Source of the DNA: Voacanga thouarsii
Taxonomy: Eukaryota > Streptophyta > Magnoliopsida > Gentianales > Apocynaceae
Assembly (NCBI GenBank): GCA_026120185.1
Contig: JANUWF010002059.1
Location: 623,501 to 687,500, forward strand
DNA length: 64,000 nt
Direction of reading: 5' to 3'
Program-made: the position numbers and the translations under genes
Shown: positions 11,357-22,830 of the stretch, piece by piece
Position numbering within the stretch: the first letter of the stretch is position 1
How the letters are laid out: every line of letters starts with the position of its first letter
The notes under the pieces: generated by a model
Seen by the model: only the letters and a program-made list of their open reading frames with translations
What the model was told of the DNA's origin: nothing
Database searches by the model: none

Positions 11357-14300
11357 TGTAATACCCCGCATTTTACCTTCGATTGTCTACTACTTATAAT
11401 AGGATAAGAATTTGTATCAACGGTCAGAACAAAAGATGATCGGTGTAATAAAATGAATATTTTGGTATAATAACATTTTGCCGAGACCTGGATATAATTA
11501 TTGGATTTGTTATACCGTACCCTAAATTTTTGGAAGGCCACTATTATTAATACAATAAGATTTTGTGGGTACGCTAAGAATGAAAATTGATTAGTGAGAT
11601 GAAACACACGTTTTGGTGCAGAATATGTTATTCGGGTTATTGGGGCATCTTCGTCATTTTGATCGTGCCCATGACTTTGACAGCAAACTTGACCAAACTG
11701 AGAAAGAATTTGAGAATTTAAGTACTACCAATGGATTCAGTGAAATTTTTGGAGTTGAATGGTGAAGTAAAATATTTTTTCATTCCGGACATGATTTTGG
11801 TCATTTCTGAGAAAAATTAAAAATGCGGGTAAAACATGGACGTGTGACTCTATGTGATTGGTGGATAGGGACATGTGTCACATTATGAGAGGTTGTATGA
11901 GATTTTATATAAGATAAATCTTACCAAATAAATTTTACAAAATAAATAAAAAAATAGGTAGACGAATGAAATTGCGACATGTGGCGAATAGCCCACAATT
12001 TGTGACTAAATGGTCACCAATTTGGACCATGTATAGTGGTGGAGGAGCTGAATTTTAGCAAGGAAATTATTCCATAAAGAGGGCAGAAAGAAAAGGAAGA
12101 GAAAAGAAAGAAAAATGAAAGAAAAGATAGAGAAAATTGAGGAAAGTTGGGAAAAGGAGAGAAAAAGTGTGTTCTTGAGAGTTTGGTGATTCTTGGAGCA
12201 AAATTCAAGCTAGAACATCTCATACAAAAGATAAATCCCATGCTTCAAGAATTAAAGTTATAGAATTTGTTACGGTGATCGTTTTGATATGTATTATAAC
12301 ATGAAAACATGAGAATTGTGATGATCAAAGTGATTATTGTGTACTATATAAGACTTTGTATGCGCAAATATGTGTACTAGTTGGATAAATGATCTATAAG
12401 CTATATTTTGTATAGTAAATAAGGGTATTTGAATGGAGGTTTATAGGGTTTTTCATGATTGTGAAGAGGTAGAATTGGAATAAAAACGGGGTTAAACGTT
12501 AAAGAAAATGGATTATGATTGTTTCTAACATTAATGTTGATTATATGTTATTTGGATAAGAACTTAGTGGCTTCTTGAACCTAAAAACCTGAAGAATTAA
12601 GGTTTTTTGAAGGGAAAATCAAGTGGATTAAGGGTTATATAAGTGTTATAAATTAAGAAGCACAAGTAGGTGAAGTTATTTTGTGAAAATAGATTAAAAA
12701 TTAGAAAACTAATTGGGCTATTTTTATCCTATAGCATCACACAGGAACTAGGACTCAAAAAAGAGTCTCTATAGAATTAAGTTTAAGAGTCTTACGATCA
12801 TTTTGATACATCATAGAGCCAAATTGGAGTTGTGGATTGAAAGTTATGTGCGAAACAAAATCGTGTGTCAAAGCAGTAAAATTTCAGGATTTTTGCTTGG
12901 GAAGTGAATGAATTTAAGGAAGAATAATTATGTGATATTAGATGAAATGAATGAGAAATATGGAGTGAATCCCTTGTGCATGAAGGGAGAAAGGATATGG
13001 AAAAAGAAAAATTAAATAATTGAACAAATGACGATAAAACGACGTGAAAGAAAGTTGAACGTTTTCCTTAGCTATTGGCTAACCATCAGCTAAACGTTTG
13101 TTGGATGTCCGCTAACCATCGAGCACGTCGGCTGGACGTCGGGCATGTCGGCTAACCATCGGATACTTCTCGACCAAACACGATTTAATCTAAAAACAAT
13201 GTTTGGTATAGGTTTATTAGTAAACGGCTAATGTTACGTTGGAAATGGTGGTTGAACGGCGATGAACGGGAAAAGTCAATTATGACGCGAGGTGAGTCCC
13301 TTTGATTTATAAAGCTTTTTGAAAGCTAGTGTGCTTCACTTTTTCATGAAATGCTATATTTTATACCATTTTGAAAATTCCTAAATATATTTAAGGTTTA
13401 TCTAAGTAAGAATTATTTTGCGCTATTTTGGGCTTGAATGAACTTCATAATTAGCTTGGAAACCTTAATAGATGATTAAAGTATGAATTTTGTAAATTTA
13501 GTCCTTTTTGGATTAAATACTTGGGATTTTCAAAAAATGGTAAATTTCTGAATCAAGTATTAATAAATTGATTGGAATTCCCTTATTGGAACATTTTCTG
13601 GAATATGTTTGGAAACTTTAAATTTAATCATTTTTTCAGATTAGAATTTTGGATTTCTTGAAATGAGTTCCTTTTGGAATCAGGTATTTGGAAAATGATC
13701 CAAATGTCCTTATTGAAATGTTTTATGAAAACCTTTGGAATCGAGTATTTGGTGAATGACCGAAATATCCTTATTGGAACTCTTGTGAATACTTTTCAAA
13801 TCGGCTAAGAATAAAATGACTTGAATACCCTTGAAAAGTCTTTTGGAATGTGGTATGGGTAAAATGACCCGAATGCCCTTGAAAATGACTTTTGTGATAG
13901 AGTACGGGCAAAATAACCCGAATACTCTTGGAAACTAGTTTTGATGTATGAAAAGAACTCTTTATCCTGTTTTGACATGATTTTGGAAAATAATCTCTCG
14001 ATATGAGATTGGCTTTTGGAAAATGACATTTTGATCCCGAAAACTATTTATTAGCCTGATGTGCCTATGGAATAAATTGATTGGCCTTGCGGAGCCTATG
14101 GGAATTACTATCTGACTTCTGAGTTAGTGGGATCAAATTTTGAAAAAAATGATATTTTACCCCAAAAATGATTTTCCTGATATGAAAAATGGTTTCCTGA
14201 TGTGCTCCAGTACGAGCCTTTTTATGGATTTGGAAACACGATGAACAATATGAATTTTGAATTCTTGATTTCTTGGACTTGTTAACGCTTGACTCCAAAA

Positions 14301-14397
14301 CACGATTGACTTAAATACTTGGCGTAAGCACAAATTTGAATACTTGGCGTATGCACTAACTTGAATATTTGGCGTAATCACTAACATACTTGGCGTT
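11357..14397 (+). repeat. LARD LTR copy A, first segment
   Basis: Colinear with 18251-19649 plus 31543-32757 plus 35763-36100 in copy B, and with 38181-39789 in copy C up to its truncation. It holds a purine-rich stretch near 12084-12130 and a run of short diverged frames without coding signal. It ends in the first units of a 25-bp tandem repeat and is interrupted by a solo LTR inserted after TACAC (14398-14402). Confidence 0.85.
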
Positions 14398-14402
14398 TAC
14401 AC

Positions 14403-16193
14403 TGAAGGCATAGAAAGGGAAAAACACAAGGCACGTAGTGGAAGTGAAAACAAAAAAAAAAAAAAATGAAAAAATTGAAGAACAGGGGAACTCCAAACAG
14501 AGCCGACGCCGGCTACGGCAGCCCTAGCTGGCGCCGGTTGCGCTCTGTACAGGTTTCGAGGTTTAAAATTTTTACCTCTTTTCCTCATTCTAAGAATTGG
14601 CTGAACCGGAATATGTGCAACTGAGGTAGGTGTGTTGGTGGAAACTTCTGGTGCGATTTCTGCAAGCCTCCTACTCTGTCTTTGCATGTAGGCGTCCAAA
14701 CTCTCGATCTTTCAGTATATGGCCTGTCTAATTTCATTTGGTGAACAACTAACAAAACTAAGGAATATTTGCTGGAGAGAGGGAGAGAGAAACGTGTGTT
14801 TCTTTTTCTACAAAGAAGAGTCTATCAAAAACAACGCTATTACCAATCCTCCTATTTAACCTAAATAAAACTTTAGGTTAAATTGGATTGGCCAATTGGA
14901 CTCTTAGTTTAGCCTCTTGGACTTAATTAATTATTCTAATTAGAACCAAATAATTGGCCCAATTAATAATTAATTTTTCAGTGCAAATAAACTAGTCCAA
15001 TAAATAAGACTATATTAGTTTAGTCCCAGATTAATATTTAATTATTCAAACTGGGCCAAAGCCCTGAATATTTAATTAACCCACCAAACTAATTTAATTA
15101 ATTATCTCTCTCCATCGACCTTTATTTTATTCTAACCCAATAATTAAATCAAACTACTTATATAAAATAAATTCTATTTAATTTAAGATCAATTCCTTAG
15201 CCTGTATTTAATTAGGACTCACGGTCTATATTAGGGACCAAAAGACACATCTCGTTGGCTACTAAAATGACCAAAATACCCTCGCATCTAAATAGCTATA
15301 TTTTGCACTTTAAATATTTCTTAATATCACCATAAGGAAATATTGACCCAAAGGACAATACTGCATTAGCAAAGTCTCCGACCTACAGGTGTAATAACTA
15401 AAATACCCCTCTATACATCGCCGTACATTAGAGAGGAAGAAATGTACTAACACCTCTCTAAATGACATCTACCATCCTTAGGCTTCTTGTCCAATGATCC
15501 ATGACTTTTTGGATTGTTTCTGCTTTTCAAGGGAGCTATTCTAAAGAAAACATTCAAATCATGTTTCCCAAGGCCCTGGATATTTAGATCATTCAAACAA
15601 CCACAAGGGGCGATATAGTATAGAAACTATCTTGTACAAGTCTGTTTTAACTAACCAGTCATACATACCCAACATGCAAGTATATTGGTCCTACAATAGA
15701 ACCTCAACTATAGCACATCAAAGTATATGTTTCCAACTTCGTCATATACTTAAGTCAAAGAGTACTAGTCCACGCTGTAGCGGTAGTAGTCTAGGTTTCT
15801 AACATATAGTACTTTCAGAAACCACTACTATAGGTCCTGTTCTACGTATTCGAAATACGCTTATGTCATAAAGTGACTGGACTACTCACTGGCTAAAGGT
15901 AAGCCATTCCTCATTTGAAATTTATAATATAATAACCCAAACATGATGAGATTCCTATTCTCATCAATAGGATAAGAACAAATATTTATGTGTTAAGTAA
16001 CCTATGATCTATACCTTACTGTGAAAGACCTCCATTCGCATAGACCACTTACTTAAACACAATGGATTTTTTCCAAACATAATTATGCATAAATAAAATG
16101 TAAATTCACAAACAATTTTTGAAAATAAATTATTTTATTAAAACATTAGATATTTACATCAGAAAACTAGTCTAAGAGGGATATTTCCAAACA
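14403..16193 (-). mobile_element. Solo LTR (1.79 kb) inserted in LARD LTR A, TSD TACAC
   Basis: Bounded by TGAAGGCATAG on the left and TTTCCAAACA on the right, with an exact 5-bp duplication TACAC at 14398-14402 and 16194-16198. The flanking 25-bp repeat continues across it. Orientation is inferred as minus (TGTTTGGAAATATCC start). There is no second LTR, primer site or interior, so it is a solo LTR. The segment 14500-14560 carries GCC-GACGCCGGC and GGCGCCGG motifs like those in the Athila LTRs, next to an A-run at 14452-14466. The minus-strand frame at 14397-14699 lies in this LTR and shows no domain. Confidence 0.75.
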
Positions 16194-16198
16194 TACAC

Positions 16199-16450
16199 TA
16201 ACTTGAGTACTTGGCATAAGCATTAACTTGAATAGTTAGTGTAAGCACTAACTTACTTGGAATATGTACTAACTTGAGTATTTGACGTAAGCATTAATTT
16301 GAATACTTGGCATAAGTACTAACTTGAATATTTGTTGGCGTTTGCACTAACTTGAATACTTGGTGTATGCACTAACTTGAATACTTAGCATAAGCACTAA
16401 CTTAAATACTTGACGTATGTATTAACTTGAATACTTGGTGTAAAAACTAA
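16199..16450. repeat. Tandem array inside LARD LTR A, period about 25 bp
   Basis: Degenerate repeats of CTTGAATACTTGGCGTAAGC + ACTAA. The first units lie at about 14290-14397, left of the inserted solo LTR. The equivalent array in LTR copy B is at 36060-36365, so the repeat belongs to the LTR itself. Confidence 0.9.
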
Positions 16451-16834
16451 CTTGAGTCTCGATAATATGCTATGGTGTACTTACCCTTTTGACGATGCAT
16501 GGTTGAGTGTTGTAGGTTGCAGTCTAAGCATAATGATACGTGGTGCCGAAGGCGTAGCCTTGTGAGCTTTGCATATAGGCGGACCTTCTGTTGAAAAAGA
16601 GTGCTTGTGATTTGGAAATTGGGGCAATGGTTTGAAATTGAAATATAGTTTTTCAAAAATGATTGAGTTTTGAATAAACTCTTGTTTAGAGAGTTTAAGA
16701 ATTACTTCCGGTAGGAAAACGATATGCTTTTCCCCAAAGGTTTTATATGCTCTGATTCTTTCATAAAACACTAGCACACACGGGACTCGTTGAGCGTTAC
16801 ACTCACACGTGTGTTATATTTTTTAAAAAATTCA

Positions 16835-16872
16835 GGATCAGTGGCATAGCGGTAGCGCGTTAGACTCCCAGA
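16835..16872 (+). other. tRNA-like segment (5' half) in LARD LTR A
   Basis: Starts GGATCAGTGGCATAGCGG and continues TAGCGCGTTAGACTCCCAGA. This resembles the 5' half of a plant tRNA from acceptor to anticodon loop, best with tRNA-Trp(CCA) as I recall it (about 27 of the first 34 positions by hand alignment). Copy B (36768-36807) also resembles initiator tRNA-Met. The 3' half of a tRNA, with B-box and T-arm, is absent, so it is not a tRNA gene. Confidence 0.5.
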
Positions 16873-17076
16873 GGCACATGCTACATCTTAGGCCTGTTAT
16901 ACTATAAGTGTATATATCAGAAGCCAGAATCTTGTACTTTTCCATGTTAGAAATTTTTTTTTGCGTTGACTTTTGAATAAAGTTTGTTATAAAGACCCCT
17001 TGTCTGAGCAATCAGATAGGGTGACATCCCACAAAGTTATAGCCCACTACGTTATGAAAATATGGGGTGTTACAAA

Positions 17077-17088
17077 TGGCATCAGAGC
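17077..17088 (+). other. Primer binding site, initiator tRNA-Met type
   Basis: TGGCATCAGAGC, two bases after the LTR end. It differs at one position from TGGTATCAGAGC, the complement of the initiator tRNA-Met 3' end, and would prime minus-strand DNA synthesis. Confidence 0.85.
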
Positions 17089-18235
17089 ATAGTGAAAATT
17101 ATAATAGAGTTTCTGATAGAATATAGCTGAGCCTCTAACGTGACATTGGGGAGTCTATCATTGCTTGAGTAAACGTGAATTTATAGAGATAGTGTTTGGA
17201 TACTGGAATGGATATGACATGTTATTTCGAGGTGTAATTTATTCTGATGAGCTAGAAGAAGAGTAATTCGAGACAAATCCAATATCTCTGAAAAAGGTCT
17301 ATGACCCCGAATTTGGACAGTAGTAAAAGGATAGAGATCAAAGAGACCTTATATAGGAATTATTTATTAATTCTAAACATTCTATTTTGGTACCAGCAAT
17401 AGTGAGATGAGGAATAAAGGTGGTTGAACACTTAAAGTCCCTGTGTGTATAGTGCGATATGAATTGTGTGAACAGGAATATGCACACTTGTATAGTATTT
17501 CAGTATTATATTTGAGTGCTAAAAGTGCTGGTTTATCGTAATATGTGAAAGGATATGATTATATCAATACTAATGTATCAGGAATCGTTAGACATTTGAA
17601 GTTAAACGTGCTTGGGTTAGAGAAATTCTAGTATGGGTAACCTTTAGGAAGTACCTATGAAAGTTGATAGGAAGTGATTTATGGTTGCTTAAGGAAACGA
17701 AAGTATGATCTATATGAAAAATGATATAAATACCAGTGGTTAAATTATAGATCATATGAGAATGATGTATGTAAAGGTAAATGTATCATAATAAGTTGAA
17801 AGAATATTAGAATTTCTCTTGAGATCATATTTATATATGCTAAATAGAAATTTTCTTCTATTTCATGTCATATGAATGAGAAGTATTGAGATGTATACAT
17901 TTGCTTAGCGTCTCATGAAGTAGACTTAAAGAGAAGAATGGAATATGTTCAATGCACTTACTATCACAAGGGCAGACAAACTTATGGGGAGTATTGAAAA
18001 GACTTAGACTATGTTATCAATGCGGGAAAATGGGACATACGTTAGCTAGTTGTCCATATACAAAGAAACAAGAAGTTGGCCCCTTTACTTATGAGAAATT
18101 TAAATCTAGAGAGTCACGGGGAAACAAAGGACCCATCAGAATTCATGTTGAGTAAAGGAGTAGATGGTAGAAGAAATTAGAAATAAACGATTGATGGAAT
18201 TAAGGAAAATTTAAATTTCAAGGACGAAATTTTTT
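17089..18235 (+). other. LARD interior, copy 1
   Basis: About 1.2 kb between primer site and polypurine tract. No protease, RT, RNase H or integrase motif is visible. The only recognisable coding is the gag-end remnant at 17880-18155. Copy 2 lies at 37008-38180 and is colinear throughout. Confidence 0.8.
17880..18155 (+). pseudogene. gag zinc-knuckle remnant, LARD interior copy 1
   Basis: Includes an open frame at 17952-18155 with one intact CCHC knuckle, CYQCGKMGHTLASCP (CX2CX4HX4C), then a basic tail ending in a stop. A Cys-rich segment upstream (around 17950, CTYYHKGRQTYGEYWK in another frame) is probably a second, decayed knuckle. A nucleocapsid with zinc knuckles binds and packages element RNA. 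It lacks the capsid part, so it is a fragment. In copy 2 the same region has the knuckle broken (CEKM-type change near 37945). Confidence 0.6.
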
Positions 18236-18250
18236 GTAAGGAGGAGAAGA
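18236..18250 (+). other. Polypurine tract before LARD LTR B
   Basis: AAGGAGGAGAAGA directly before TGTAATACCCC, preceded by the GGACGAAATTTTTTG block. The same arrangement occurs at 38150-38180 before copy C (GGAAGGGGGAA). Confidence 0.7.
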
Positions 18251-19649
18251 TGTAATACCCCACATTTTACCTTCGATTGGCTACTACTTGTAATAGGATA
18301 AGAATTTGTATCAACAGCCAGAACAAAAGAAGATCGGTGTAATGAAACGAAAATTTTAGTATAATATCATTCTATCGGGACATGAATGTAATTATTAGAT
18401 TTGTTCTATCCGTACCCTCCATCTTCAGAAGGCTACTATTTTTAATACAATAAGAATTTGAGGGTACGGTAAGAATAGAAATTGATCAGTGCGATGAAAC
18501 ACATGTTTTGGTGTGAAATAATTTATTCGGGTTATCGGGGGAATTTTCATCATTTTGACCGTGCCCGTGACTTTGACTACAAATTTGACCAAATTGAGAA
18601 AGAATTTTAGAATCTAAGTCTTACCAATGGATTCAGTGGAGTTTTCAGAGTTGAATGGTGAAGTAAAATATTTTTTCATTCCGGACCAATTTTGGTCATT
18701 TATGAGAAAAATTAGAAATGCAGGTAAAACTTAGACGTATGGCTCTATGTGATTGGTGGATAGGAATATGTGTCACATTAGGAGAGGTTGTGTGAGATTT
18801 CATACAATATAAAGCTTATCAAATAAGTTTTACAAAATAAAAAAAGGTGGACTAATGAAATTGCGACACATGGTGGATAGCCTGCAATTTGTGATGAAAT
18901 GGTCACCAATTTGTACCATGTATGGTGGCCGAGGAGTTGAATTGCAGCAAGAAAATTCGTCCATGAAGAGGGTAGAAAGAAAAGGAAGAGAAAAGAAAGA
19001 AAAATGAAAGAAATGATAGAGAAAATTGAGGAAAATTGGAAAAAGAGAGAAAAAGTGTGTTCTTGAGTGTTTGGTGATTCTTGGAGAAAAATTCAAGCTA
19101 GAACATCTCATACACAGGGTAAAATACTATGCTTCAAGAATTAAAGTTGTGGAATTTGTTACAGTGATTGTTTTGATATAAATTATAACATGAAAACATG
19201 AGAATTATGATGATTAAAGTGATTATTGTATACTATGGAGACTTTATGTGCACAAGAATGTGTACTGGTTGGATGAAGGATCTATAAGCTATATTTTGTA
19301 TGGTAAATAAGAGTATTTGAATGGAGATTTAAAGGATTGTTCATGATTGTGAAGAAAGGTGGTAGACTTGGAATAAAAATGGGGTTAAACGTTAAAGAAA
19401 ATGGATTATGATTGTTTTTAACGTTGATGTTGATTATATGTTATTTGCATAAGAACTTAGTGGCTTCTTGAACCTGAAAACCTGAAGAATTAAAGTTTTT
19501 TGAAGGGAAAATGAATTGGATTAAGAGTTATATAGGTGTTACAAATCAAGAAGCACAAGTAGGTGAAGTTGTTTTGTGAAAATGGATTAAAGATTAGAAA
19601 ACTATTGGGGTAGTTTTTACCCTGTTGCGTCTCACGAGAACTAGGACTC
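18251..19649 (+). repeat. LARD LTR copy B, first segment
   Basis: Colinear with 11357-12754 and 38181-39570. Interrupted after GACTC (19645-19649) by the 11.9 kb Athila-like element; it resumes at 31543. Confidence 0.9.
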
Positions 19650-19828
19650 TGATAGGGGCTAATTTGGTTATATTTTGTGTAGTTATTTGAGGCTCTTTTG
19701 TAATACATTTTATGCAATAACTAGTCCTATTCTTTCATATTTGAGATTTTACCCTTAGAAATGTATTTTGGTCATTATTTCAGGTTTTTGGGTAAAACGA
19801 AGCAAAACCGTCGCGAAACAGAGCAGAG

Positions 19829-20062
19829 GCGGCGTCGGCTGGAAGCCTGGAACCGGTGCTGGCTATACACTGGATGCACGGACTTCAAAGCGATGGATAA
19901 ATTGGAGAAGCAAGTAGAATAGAGCCTAACCGGCGCCGGCTGCATTCTGGAACGTATGTGCAAAATTCGGAGAAAAATTTGCGAATGAGTGGAGAAATAG
20001 AACACAGGCGGTGCGGCTCCGAAGGACTAAGGTGGTACCGGCTGTGGTCTGTTCTTGAGGCG
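19829..20062. repeat. GC-rich palindromic repeat module in Athila-1 U3
   Basis: Five degenerate copies of GGCGCCGGCT in about 230 bp: near 19831 (GGCGTCGGCT), 19854 (CCGGTGCTGGCT), 19930 (CCGGCGCCGGCT), 20009 (GGCGGTGCGGCT) and 20033 (GGTACCGGCT). The best copies are near-perfect palindromes (AGCCGGCGCCGGCT is self-complementary). The 3' LTR has the same five, mostly better preserved (28660, 28684, 30298, 30374, 30403). They sit 110-340 bp upstream of the TATA box, so a promoter role is possible, but none is shown. Confidence 0.85.
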
Positions 20063-20170
20063 GTGCTGTGATTTTTTGACGCGTTTTTGAAAATCTGGGG
20101 AGTTTTAGCATCTTCCAACTTCTACTCGGCCAATAATATTATACCTACGAGTTTAGGCACTTCTTAAGTC

Positions 20171-20178
20171 TATAAATA
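20171..20178 (+). promoter_or_regulatory. TATA box of Athila-1 5' LTR
   Basis: TATAAATA in CTATAAATAGATG, conserved in the 3' LTR at 30538-30545. Transcription would be expected to start 25-35 bp downstream, in the AACACAAGGGAAAAAGG region. Confidence 0.75.
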
Positions 20179-20720
20179 GATGAAAAACACAAGGGAAAAA
20201 GGAAGAATTCATTGATCATCATAGAAAATCACTCAATCTAAGGAGGAATTCTTCAAGTTCAAGGAGGGTTGTACAAGAAGGTTTTCAAAGGAAGAAGAAG
20301 GAGGCTTGTCTATGAGTTCTTTCTTTTACTTTGTTTTCTTTTTCTTGACAATGATGTTTTAATTGTTCTATTGTAATTTGACATTGTTTTAGATAATCAT
20401 GATTCTTGGAGTTATTTGATCTTTTGATTAATTAACTATTCTTCTTGGTATTTAATTACTTGGGCATATTCCGAGAGTAGTTGGTTGTTTCTATTGTTAA
20501 CTTGCTAGACCAAAGAGGTTGATGATGGTTGCAATTGATTAATTTTCGCATTCATTGGCTGTTAACTTGCTAGACCAAAGAGGTTAATTACTAAGGATTG
20601 AGTAATTGAAGGTTAATTAATGTTTGCCAGACCAAGGATTCATTGATTAATTTCATATTTTAAATTTGCTAGACCACGAAAATTTGATTAAGGATTGTGT
20701 TTAATGCATCTTTTGGATGA

Positions 20721-20814
20721 ATTAGTTGAGACAGACCAAGTGATGCTAATTTATCTAGAAGGTAGTAATTAGTTGAGACAGACCAAGTGATGCTAATTTA
20801 CCTTAATCCTTCAT
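20721..20814. repeat. 47-bp tandem duplication within Athila-1 LTR
   Basis: Two copies of a unit containing GTTGAGACAGACCAAGTGAT followed by GCTAATTTA. The duplication is also present in the 3' LTR (near 31090-31170), so it predates insertion of this element. Confidence 0.9.
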
Positions 20815-21176
20815 GGTGCCGAGAGAATGATTGATTATGATTATGGTTAAGTTCTTGAAGATCGTGGTTGTCTAATCAATGGTTTAAGTTGCATACTTCT
20901 CCATCCTTGACATGTACATATTTTTATTTTATTTTCTTTTTAGTTTTTCTTTTTTTTTTATTTTCACTTTATTGAGTGGGTTAAACAATGAAAGAGGGGT
21001 AATTAATGTTTACTTATTCCTTGAGGATCGATACTCGTTTGAACCCTATGCTCAGTAATGATGAGTACGCTTGCTCATTTGTGTGATTTAGGTCTAACGT
21101 TTTAATTTAAACTTGATTGGGAATGTACTTAGTTTTTGTATGATTTTTGTACCCAAATCCAAACACATCATGTTTT

Positions 21177-21194
21177 TGGCGCCGTTGCCGGGGA
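21177..21194 (+). other. Primer binding site, tRNA-Asp
   Basis: TGGCGCCGTTGCCGGGGA, six bases after the LTR end. It is the full 18-nt complement of the tRNA-Asp(GTC) 3' end as I know it, the primer used by Athila elements. Its exact preservation contrasts with the stops in gag. Confidence 0.95.
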
Positions 21195-21447
21195 ACAACA
21201 GCATGAAAGCCTGGATTTTGTTGATTTAACCATGTAAATATGTAAATATGTATGTTTGTTCTTGCTGCAAAACGGTGCTATCTTTTGTATTTCGTGTATT
21301 CTTGTATAACCTCGTAACCTAACCTAACCAAACCTAACCAACTAGCTTAGACTGAGTTACTAACGTTGTAACCTTATATTTGTATATGTTAACTAGGAAT
21401 TATATCTCTAACTTGCTTCTTGTTTTCTTAGGTATTACCCTTGGTAC

Positions 21448-22830
21448 ATGACCCAAAAATCCAACAATGAGATAGTCACTTTTGACCCTGAAATTGAGAG
21501 GACATTATCTAAAATTCGCCGAACAATTCAAAGGAATCTGATTGTCAAAATAGATGGTGCTCAACAGAACAATGCTGGGAATGATAGGAGAGTTATGGAC
21601 GACTTTGTAAAACTCGCAATCTCGAGCACAGGCTCGAGTATCACTAGACCTAGGGTAGATGCCAACAACTTTGAAATAAAGCCCAACATTATTCAAATGG
21701 CATAGAATATAGTTCAATTTGACGGGCTACCGAAAGAGGATCTCAATTCTCACTTGGCCAGTTTTCTTGAGATTTGTGATACCTTCAAGATGAATGGTGT
21801 TTCTGAAGATGCCATTAAATTAAGACTTTTTCCTTTTTCCTTGAGAGATAGAGCCAAATCGTAGTTAAAATCTTTACCTACAGGTTCTATCACAACCTAG
21901 AATGCCTTAGCTGAAAAATTTTTGGCCAAATATTTCCCTCTAGCTAGGACAGCCAAGCTTAGGAATGAAATCTTCACCTTCTAACAATTAGATTCTGAAC
22001 CCTTATATGAGAGTTGGGAGAGATTTAAGGAAATGTTAAGAAAATGCCCACACCACGGATTCGAGCTGGGAATGCAAATGCTTATCTTCTTGAATGGCCT
22101 CAAGTTTGCAACGCGACAAGTGGTGGACTCTTCTGCAGGGGGTTCCATCAACCATAAGACCCCGGAACAGGTATTTGAGCTTATTGAAAATTTGGCTTCT
22201 AATAACTATTCTTGGGGAAGTGCAAGGTCAAAGGTTCGTGTGCAAGGAGTGCACAAAGTGGATGCCGTGGCAGCATTATAGGCTAAGGTAGACGCCTTAA
22301 CTCAAAAGATGGAACAGTTGGTGATGCCTCAAGGCTAAGTGTTAAACGTCAACTGCGATTTCTATGGAGAAGGGCACCCTAATCATGAATGCCAAAAGAC
22401 GGGGTCACTCTAAGAAACTTCTGAACAAGCAGCTTTTGCAGGTAATGTCCAGCCAAGTAACAATCCATATAGCTCTACCTATAATTCTAGATGGAGAAAT
22501 TACCCTAATTTCTCTTGAAGCAATGAGAATCCACCTAGGCAAAGTTCTTTCAATTTTGGAGGTAACCAAAGGAATCCAAATTCCATGAACAACACAACAA
22601 CACCTCAAAAGCCACCTTTGAAAGAATTGATTGGACAATTGGTAAGTACCACGGAGACTAAGTTCTAAGGAGTCGATACGACAACAAGGAACTTAGAGGC
22701 TTCCATGAGCAATTTGGAGAACCAGATTGGTCAACTAGCCAAACTCCTGGGGGATCGTCAAGCAGGGACACTACCAGGGAATACGGAGGAAAATCCACGG
22801 GATCACAACCATGGAAAAGCTTTAAGCAGT
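21448..22830 (+). pseudogene. Athila-type gag (Retrotrans_gag) with in-frame stops
   Basis: Starts at ATG 21448 (MTQKSNNEIVTFDPEIERTL). The central capsid domain is clear: [74 protein letters not shown] and TPEQVFELIENLASNNY, all Athila gag blocks. A decayed knuckle follows (CDFYGEGHPNHEC; second Cys is Tyr). The C-terminal NLENQIGQLAKLLGDRQ...LPGNTEENPR block ends near 22830, where Athila normally runs on into protease; here similarity stops. In-frame stops lie at 21703, 21862, 21898 and 21982, with more at about 22279 and 22336. Those at 21862 and 21898 fall at conserved Trp codons. Gag would form the particle that packages element RNA. Confidence 0.85.

Larger units (their letters stand above)
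16194..17074 (+). repeat. LARD LTR copy A, second segment
   Basis: Resumes the interrupted LTR: the rest of the 25-bp tandem array, an R/U5-like stretch with the palindrome CACACGTGTG at 16804-16813, the tRNA-like segment at 16835-16872, and the 3' end ATGGGGTGTTACA at 17074. Colinear with 36055-37007 in copy B. Confidence 0.85.
19650..21170 (+). repeat. 5' LTR of Athila-1
   Basis: TGATAGGGGC...ACACATCA. Matches 28480-28710 plus 30246-31537. Contains, in order, a GC-rich repeat module (19829-20062), a TATA box (20171), a purine-rich leader, repeated GCTAGACCAAAGAGG blocks (20506-20585) and a 47-bp tandem duplication (20721-20814). Confidence 0.95.

Noticed and set aside
14397..14699. A 100-codon minus-strand frame with a GC-rich Ala/Pro section
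   Set aside because: It lies in a solo LTR; its Ala/Pro-rich part is only the translation of the GGCGCCGGC motif.
16835..16872. A functional tRNA gene in the LARD LTR
   Set aside because: Only the 5' half is present; there is no T-arm, B-box or acceptor closure.
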